Source: Pseudomonas sp. K2I15
GTDB taxonomy: Bacteria > Pseudomonadota > Gammaproteobacteria > Pseudomonadales > Pseudomonadaceae
DNA length: 64,000 nucleotides
Direction: 5' to 3'
Assembly: GCF_002204795.1 (NCBI RefSeq)
Contig: NZ_NIXO01000007.1
Coordinates: 88,821-152,820 of the forward strand
The position numbers and the translations under genes were made by a program. Shown in pieces: positions 59,132 through 64,000 of the stretch. The notes under the pieces were generated by a model. That model made no database searches. It saw only the letters and a list, made by a program, of their open reading frames with translations, and was not told the DNA's origin. Numbering within the stretch: position 1 is the first letter of the stretch; the number at the start of each line of letters is the position of its first letter.

Positions 59132-59944
59132 TCAGAGTTGGCGAATGACCTTGGCAGCGGTCGCTACGTTGTGTGCGAGGTGCAGCGGATTAATGGTCCC
59201 GACAATAGCACTGGCGACGCCGGTTTGCGCAAACAACAACATGAAACTGGCGTGAATTGGATCCACTCCTGATTCCAGGCATACATGGCCACTGGCTAGC
59301 GCCTTTTTCACCAGGATGCCTTTGCCGTGCACGGCCGCATAATCAATGACGGCCTTCTCGGCCTGTTCGTTCAGATTGTAGGTGACCATGGCGCAATCAC
59401 CTTGTTCCAGAGCCTTTACGCCACCTTCGACGGTTTTGCCGGAGAGGCCGAAACCGCGAATCTTGCCCTCGCGCTTGAGGTCCGCCAGGGTCTGGTAAAC
59501 CTCGCAATCATTGAGGATATGCAGGTCGTTGCCGTCGGAGTGCACGAGCACCAGATCGATAAAATCCGTTTCAAGTCGTTTCAGGCTGCGCTCGACGGAA
59601 AGCCGGGTATGGGCTGCGCTGAAATCGTGATGGGACACGCCCTCGGCAAACTCTTCGCCCACCTTGCTGACAATCACCCACTCCTGGCGCTGGCCGCGCA
59701 ACAGCGGGCCCAGGCGTTCTTCGCTGCGGCCATAAGCGGGCGCAGTGTCGATCAGGTTGATGCCCAGTTGGCGGGCCTGGCGCAGCAGCATCCGCGCGGC
59801 GTCGTCATCGGGAATCTGGAAACCGCTGGGGTATTTCACCCCTTGGTCGCGGCCCAGCTTGACGGTACCCAGGCCCAGCGGCGAGACCAGCAGGCCGGTG
59901 CTGCCCAATGGGCGATGAAGATCATGCAGGGTTGGCAGGGTCAT
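59132..59944 (-). CDS. Aldo/keto reductase
   Basis: NADPH-dependent reductase of 270 residues with an eight-stranded barrel. Catalytic tetrad residues are visible: Asp and Tyr in LIDTAPAYGRSEERLG near 55, Lys in WVIVSKVGEEF near 83, and His in DLVLVHSDGND near 120. The GSTGLLVSPLGLGTVKLGR start is typical. Substrate unknown. Its start overlaps the upstream FAD enzyme stop (four bases), so they are co-transcribed. The two redox enzymes may act in one pathway. Confidence 0.92.
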   Translation of the reverse strand: MTLPTLHDLHRPLGSTGLLVSPLGLGTVKLGRDQGVKYPSGFQIPDDDAARMLLRQARQLGINLIDTAPAYGRSEERLGPLLRGQRQEWVIVSKVGEEFAEGVSHHDFSAAHTRLSVERSLKRLETDFIDLVLVHSDGNDLHILNDCEVYQTLADLKREGKIRGFGLSGKTVEGGVKALEQGDCAMVTYNLNEQAEKAVIDYAAVHGKGILVKKALASGHVCLESGVDPIHASFMLLFAQTGVASAIVGTINPLHLAHNVATAAKVIRQL

Positions 59945-61116
59945 GGCAGCAGGTGCTCCCAGGCGGGTTGGGCGATGGCGGGTTTTGGCAGCTCAGGCAG
60001 TTTTTCGGTGGTGCCTGGCTTGATCCCGTCACGTTCCAGCGCATTGATCACCCGATCGGCGAAATCCGGTGCCAATGCCAGCTTGGTCGGCCAGCCCACC
60101 AGCAGGCGGTCCTGCTCGGCGAGGAAGGCGTTGTCCGGGCGGGTCAGGCCCGACTGCAGCGGCTCGGCGCGGTCCACGCGCAGGGTGGCCCACTGGGTTT
60201 GGCTCATGTCGATCCAGGGCAGCAGTTGGGCCAGCTCTTTTTGTGCGGTGGCGATCTGTTGCTCCGGGGTGCGGGCCACACCTTCGGCCTCGGCGATATC
60301 ACCGCCCATGTACCACACCCAGTTACCGTCGGCGGCGGGGTGCGTGGTAACGGTGATGCGCGGCTTGGTGCCGCCGCCCAGGCAGTGGGCGTACAGCGGC
60401 TTCAGGCCGGGGCCTTTGGCGATGATCATGTGCAGCGGGCGGCGTTGCATGGCGGGCTGGCTCAGGCCCAGGGCGCTGAGCAGGTCAGCGGTGCCGCCAC
60501 CGGTGCTGAGGACGATACGCTGGGCGCGAATCTCGCGGCCATCGACCTTCAGGCCTACCAGTGTGCCGTCTTCCAGCAACGGTTCGATCCGCTCCCCGGC
60601 CAGCAGGCCGTCACCGGCCAGTTGCGCCAGGCGCTCGATCAGGCTTGGCACGTCGACCACCAACTCGGCCAGGCGATAGACCTTGCCCTTGAAGCGGCGG
60701 TCTTGCAGGGCGGGTGGCAGGTCGTCGCCCTTCACTTGGTCCACGCGGCCACGCACGGCCTTGCTGGCGAAGAAGCTGGTGAGGTTGCCGGCGATAGTCC
60801 CCGGCGACCACAAATAGTGGGCTTCGGACAGCAGGCGCACGCCCGAAAGGTCCAGCTCGCCGTTGCCCGCCAGGGCTTCGCGCCAGCGGCGGGGCATGTC
60901 GGCGATGGCTTCGGAGGCGCCAGTCAGGGCGCCGTGCAGTGCGTATTTCGCACCGCCGTGGATGATCCCCTGGGACTTCACGCTTTGCCCGCCACCGAGG
61001 GTGGCGCTTTCCACCAGCACCGTGGAAAAGCCCTGGCGGCGCAGGCGCGCATTGAGCCAGAGGCCGGCAACCCCGGCGCCGACAATCAGAACGTCGGTGG
61101 AAATAACGGATGGCAT
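59941..61116 (-). CDS. FAD-dependent oxidoreductase (DAO family)
   Basis: A 391-residue flavoprotein of the D-amino-acid oxidase/glycine oxidase fold. The dinucleotide-binding motif is VLIVGAGVAGLWLNARL near residue 10, followed by LVESATLGGGQSVKSQGIIHGG, where the GQS...HGG pattern is usual for this group. LSTGGGTADLLSALGL near 190 belongs to the second FAD contact. The oxidised substrate is unknown. First or second gene of the operon with the aldo/keto reductase; the SMR gene ends 69 bp upstream on the same strand. Confidence 0.88.
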   Translation of the reverse strand: MPSVISTDVLIVGAGVAGLWLNARLRRQGFSTVLVESATLGGGQSVKSQGIIHGGAKYALHGALTGASEAIADMPRRWREALAGNGELDLSGVRLLSEAHYLWSPGTIAGNLTSFFASKAVRGRVDQVKGDDLPPALQDRRFKGKVYRLAELVVDVPSLIERLAQLAGDGLLAGERIEPLLEDGTLVGLKVDGREIRAQRIVLSTGGGTADLLSALGLSQPAMQRRPLHMIIAKGPGLKPLYAHCLGGGTKPRITVTTHPAADGNWVWYMGGDIAEAEGVARTPEQQIATAQKELAQLLPWIDMSQTQWATLRVDRAEPLQSGLTRPDNAFLAEQDRLLVGWPTKLALAPDFADRVINALERDGIKPGTTEKLPELPKPAIAQPAWEHLLP

Positions 61117-61185
61117 GCAGCGACCTCAGTGTTCAAGACAAGAGGCGCAGTATACAGGCACAGAGCGGCGGCGATTTGTCGGTGA

Positions 61186-61521
61186 TCAGTGCCCGGCGGT
61201 TTTCGAGAACAACTGAATCACCACCACCCCGAGCACAATCAGGCCCATGCCCAGCATCGCCGGGATGTCGAGTTTCTGCCCGTAGATAAACAGCGCTGCG
61301 ATGCTGACCATCACGATGCCCATCCCGGCCCACACCGCGTAGGCGACACCGACCGGCACGGTACGCACCACCAGCGTGAGCATCCAGAAGGCCACGCCGT
61401 AGCCGACAATCACCAGCAACAGCGGGATCGGCGTGCTGAAACCCTTGATCGCTTTCATGGAAACGGTGGCGATCACTTCCGAGCAAATGGCAATGGCCAG
61501 ATAATAGTAGGCGGCGTTCAT
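61186..61521 (-). CDS. SMR-family multidrug efflux protein (EmrE-like)
   Basis: Small four-helix proton-coupled exporter of 111 residues. The conserved membrane glutamate is Glu15 in AICSEVIATVSMK (Glu14 in EmrE), and the helix 3 motif VWAGMGIVMVSI with the Trp is present. These are features of the drug-exporting branch rather than the guanidinium branch, which usually has a different helix 1. Stands next to a divergent LysR-type regulator gene, separated by a REPIN. Substrates probably are lipophilic cations. Confidence 0.9.
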   Translation of the reverse strand: MNAAYYYLAIAICSEVIATVSMKAIKGFSTPIPLLLVIVGYGVAFWMLTLVVRTVPVGVAYAVWAGMGIVMVSIAALFIYGQKLDIPAMLGMGLIVLGVVVIQLFSKTAGH

Positions 61522-61550
61522 GGGGTAAATCCTCGGTACAGGGGTTCAAC

Positions 61551-61650
61551 CGTAGGAGCGAGCTTGCTCGCGAAAATCGTTAACGATAACGCAGCGCATC
61601 GGGTTTAACGCGGCGCTCTCGGGTTCTTCGCGAGCAAGCTCGCTCCTACA
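61551..61650. repeat. REPIN, GTAGGAGCGAGCTTGC type
   Basis: Inverted pair CGTAGGAGCGAGCTTGCTCG / CGAGCAAGCTCGCTCCTACA, between the SMR gene and lysR. Same class as the repeats at 28325 and 58090. Confidence 0.92.
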
Positions 61651-61722
61651 AAGGTCGGCATTTTAGAGCTTTACCAGATGCGGTAAAGTCATTACCTATC
61701 CGAATTTAAGATGGGTTGAGCC

Positions 61723-62613
61723 ATGAGCGTGCAGTGGAGTCTTGAGCAAATGCGCCTGTTTGTCAGCGTCGCCGAGCAGCGTTCGTTTTCGGCGGTGGCG
61801 CGGGACCAGCGCAGGGCGCAGTCGGCGGTCAGTAACGGGATTGCTTTGCTGGAGGCCGACCTGGGCGTGTGCCTGTTCGATCGCAGCAGCGGCCGCCAGC
61901 CCCGGTTGACCGAGGCCGGCACGGCGTTGCTCGAAGAGGCGCGGGAGGTCTTGCGCCAGTGCGAGCGTCTGAACGGTCGCGCCTTGTCGTTGATGCGCGG
62001 TGAGGAGGCGCGCCTGCGCCTGGCTCAGGACGAGGCCATGCTCTATCAGCCGGTGCTTGATAGCCTCGAAGCGCTGGCGGGGAAATTTCCCAGCCTGGAA
62101 GTGCAGTTGTCCAGCGCTGCCCAAGGCGATGTCGCGCGCAAACTGGTGGAGCGCAAGGCCGATCTGGGCCTGCTGTTCTATCACGATCAAATTCCCGAAG
62201 CGCTGGAGCGCCGGGTACTGGGCAGCGTGGAGATGGTTACCGTGTGCGGTATCGGTCATCCCATGGCCAGGGAAAAGTTCGTGGACTGCCAGCGCCTGGC
62301 TCAGTTTCGCCAGTTGCTGATGGCGACCCAGACCAGTGTGTATCCCGGCAGCGAGGCCGCCAGCCCACAAGTGTGGCGCGCGGACAGCTTCTATGTGCTG
62401 GCTGAATGGCTGGCACGTGGCCTGGGTTGGGCCTGGCTGCCACGGCATGTGGTGCAGTACCCGGCCTATCAGAATCAGATGGTCGAGTTGAACAGCGAAT
62501 GGACCCCGCCGGCCTTGGTGGTGGAGTTGGTCTGGCGCCGCGATGAGCTACTTGGCCCGGCCGCGCGTTTCCTCGCCGAACGTTTTGCCGAGTGCTTGCA
62601 GGCGATCGACTGA
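61723..62613 (+). CDS. LysR-family transcriptional regulator
   Basis: A 296-residue regulator with winged HTH at residues 1-65 (LEQMRLFVSVAEQRSFSAVA, then AVSNGIALLEADLGVCLFDR) and a periplasmic-binding-type effector domain from about 90. PAO1 counterpart PA4989 from memory. It is divergent from the SMR gene and may control it, as LysR proteins often act on the adjacent divergent gene. Inducer unknown. It ends 23 bp before waaA starts. Confidence 0.93.
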   Translation: MSVQWSLEQMRLFVSVAEQRSFSAVARDQRRAQSAVSNGIALLEADLGVCLFDRSSGRQPRLTEAGTALLEEAREVLRQCERLNGRALSLMRGEEARLRLAQDEAMLYQPVLDSLEALAGKFPSLEVQLSSAAQGDVARKLVERKADLGLLFYHDQIPEALERRVLGSVEMVTVCGIGHPMAREKFVDCQRLAQFRQLLMATQTSVYPGSEAASPQVWRADSFYVLAEWLARGLGWAWLPRHVVQYPAYQNQMVELNSEWTPPALVVELVWRRDELLGPAARFLAERFAECLQAID

Positions 62614-62636
62614 AAAAGCCGATAAACTCCGCCGCC

Positions 62637-63914
62637 ATGAATAGAACTCTCTACAGCTGTCTGTTTTACCTGGCGCTGCCGTTGGTGGCTTTACGTCTAT
62701 GGCTGCGGGCCCGCAAGGCGCCGGCGTATGCCAAGCGCGTGGGTGAGCGCTTTTCCTGGGGCTTGCCGGCGATGCAGCCCGGCGGGATCTGGGTGCACGC
62801 GGTGTCGGTGGGCGAAAGCATCGCCGCCGCACCGATGATCCGCGGGCTGTTGGAACGTTATCCACGGTTGCCGATCACCGTCACTTGCATGACGCCCACC
62901 GGTTCCGAGCGCATCCAGGCGTTGTTCGCCAACGAGCCGCGCATCCAGCACTGCTACCTGCCGTATGATTTGCCCTGTGCGTCCAAGCGTTTTCTCGATC
63001 GTGTGCAGCCGAAACTGGCGGTGATCATGGAAACCGAGTTGTGGCCCAACCATATTCACCAATGCGCCAAACGCGGGATTCCCGTGGCATTGGCCAACGC
63101 ACGCTTGTCGGCGCGTTCGGCCAAGGGCTACGGACGTTTCGCTAAACTGACCGCGCCAATGCTGGCGGAGATGAGCTTGTTCGCTGTCCAGACCGAAACC
63201 GAGGCCGAGCGTTTCCGCAGCCTGGGTGCACGGCCCGAGACCGTCGAGGTCACCGGCTCGATCAAGTTCGACCTGACCGTCGACCCGCAACTGCTGGAGC
63301 GCGCCGCCGCCTTGCGTGAGCAATGGCACGCCAGCGAGCGTCCGGTGTGGATCGCCGCCAGCACCCACGAAGGCGAAGATGAAGTGGTGCTCGCCGCCCA
63401 TCGCCAGTTGCTCGCCAGTTATCCCAATGCCTTGCTGATTCTGGTGCCGCGCCATCAGGAGCGCTTCAACCCGATGTTCGAGCTGTGCCAGCAGCAAGGT
63501 TTCGCCACGGTGCGTCGCTCCAGCGGCGAGGCGGTGACGGCGCAAACTTCCGTGTTGTTGGGCGATACCATGGGCGAGTTACTGTTTCTGTATGCCTTGG
63601 CCGACAGCGCCTTTGTCGGCGGCAGCCTGGTCGCCACGGGCGGGCATAACCCACTGGAGCCGGCGGCGTTGGCCAAGCCGGTTATTTGCGGGCCTCATGT
63701 GTTCAACTTCCTTGAGATCAGCACAATGATGCGCAACGCCGGCGCGCTGCAGGAAGTCGACGATGCCGAGGGTTTGGCGATGGCGGTACAGCGCTTGTTT
63801 GAACTGCCGCAGGACGCGCAGAAGATGGGGCAGGCGGGGCTGGCAGTAATGCGCGCCAATCAGGGCGCCTTGAAGCGTTTGCTGGACGGGTTGGGCAGAC
63901 TGCTTAACCACTGA
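62637..63914 (+). CDS. waaA: Kdo transferase WaaA
   Basis: Membrane-bound 3-deoxy-manno-octulosonic acid transferase (GT30) that adds Kdo to lipid IVA, the first core step. The 425 residues from ATG 62637 have an N-terminal membrane anchor (about 4-22), the catalytic WVHAVSVGESIAAAPMI near 50 with the active-site Glu, KLAVIMETELWPN near 125, TGSIKFDL near 203, and the C-terminal SLVATGGHNPLEPAALAKPV near 325. An earlier in-frame start would overlap the lysR end and lacks family sequence. Confidence 0.96.
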   Translation: MNRTLYSCLFYLALPLVALRLWLRARKAPAYAKRVGERFSWGLPAMQPGGIWVHAVSVGESIAAAPMIRGLLERYPRLPITVTCMTPTGSERIQALFANEPRIQHCYLPYDLPCASKRFLDRVQPKLAVIMETELWPNHIHQCAKRGIPVALANARLSARSAKGYGRFAKLTAPMLAEMSLFAVQTETEAERFRSLGARPETVEVTGSIKFDLTVDPQLLERAAALREQWHASERPVWIAASTHEGEDEVVLAAHRQLLASYPNALLILVPRHQERFNPMFELCQQQGFATVRRSSGEAVTAQTSVLLGDTMGELLFLYALADSAFVGGSLVATGGHNPLEPAALAKPVICGPHVFNFLEISTMMRNAGALQEVDDAEGLAMAVQRLFELPQDAQKMGQAGLAVMRANQGALKRLLDGLGRLLNH

Positions 63915-63927
63915 CAACATCAATCAA

Positions 63928-64000
63928 ATGTGGGAGCGGGCTTGCTCGCGAAAGCGCAGTGTCAGTCACCGAATATGTCGACTGATACACCGCTTTCGCG
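63928..64000. repeat. REPIN cut by window end
   Basis: Left arm ATGTGGGAGCGGGCTTGCTC with GCGAAAGCG, and the beginning of the right arm (CGCTTTCGCG) at the last bases. The rest lies beyond the window. Confidence 0.85.

Overview
The window is chromosomal DNA of a Pseudomonas of the P. fluorescens group. This rests on the gene content and order: selO, a MscK-like channel, nhaP2, an acyl-CoA dehydrogenase, rlmJ, msrA, dipA, aceF, aceE, glnE and the LPS core cluster waaF to waaA run almost as I remember P. aeruginosa PAO1 genes PA5023 down to PA4988. It also rests on about ten REP/REPIN repeats of the type abundant in P. fluorescens. PAO1 locus numbers are from memory and were not looked up.

Layout. 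1-2350: thioredoxin trxC (cut by the window edge), a short HigA-type antitoxin fragment, and an MFS transporter with an unrecognised small partner gene; this looks like accessory DNA. 2354-9030: a probable operon nhaP2 - mscK-like - selO. 9264-13486: a chemotaxis receptor, a small coiled-coil protein plus a divergent ZapA-like protein, and an acyl-CoA dehydrogenase. 13716-19609: divergent putA and putP around a control region with five PutA-type GTTGCA boxes. 19679-23560: a small membrane protein, an orphan vgrG with a DUF4123 adaptor but no effector gene, and the decayed remains of a metY gene. 23753-33017: rlmJ, msrA, dipA (c-di-GMP phosphodiesterase), and aceE-aceF, with a twin palindromic operator at the aceE promoter. 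33221-36160: glnE.

36218-63914 is mainly lipopolysaccharide biogenesis. waaF, waaC, waaG, waaP, wapP, wapQ and a tandem-kinase protein form a tightly packed operon that builds and phosphorylates the inner core. A YncD/PqqU-type TonB receptor and two tandem small lipoproteins interrupt the cluster. It resumes with carbamoyltransferase wapO, a Mig-14-like protein, a PIG-L deacetylase (dnpA), two glycosyltransferases (ssg, wapR), and an O-antigen ligase fused to a kinase-like domain. msbA (lipid A-core flippase), hldE (ADP-heptose synthesis) and waaA (Kdo transfer) complete the pathway. A small redox operon, an SMR exporter and a LysR regulator sit between hldE and waaA.

The most interesting signals are the twin palindromes at the aceE promoter, the WaaL-kinase fusion together with six kinase-fold domains in one LPS locus (two lacking the catalytic Asp), the orphan vgrG-adaptor pair beside a broken metY, and the YncD/PqqU-type receptor placed inside the LPS cluster. 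No rRNA, tRNA, CRISPR array, phage or intact insertion sequence was seen.
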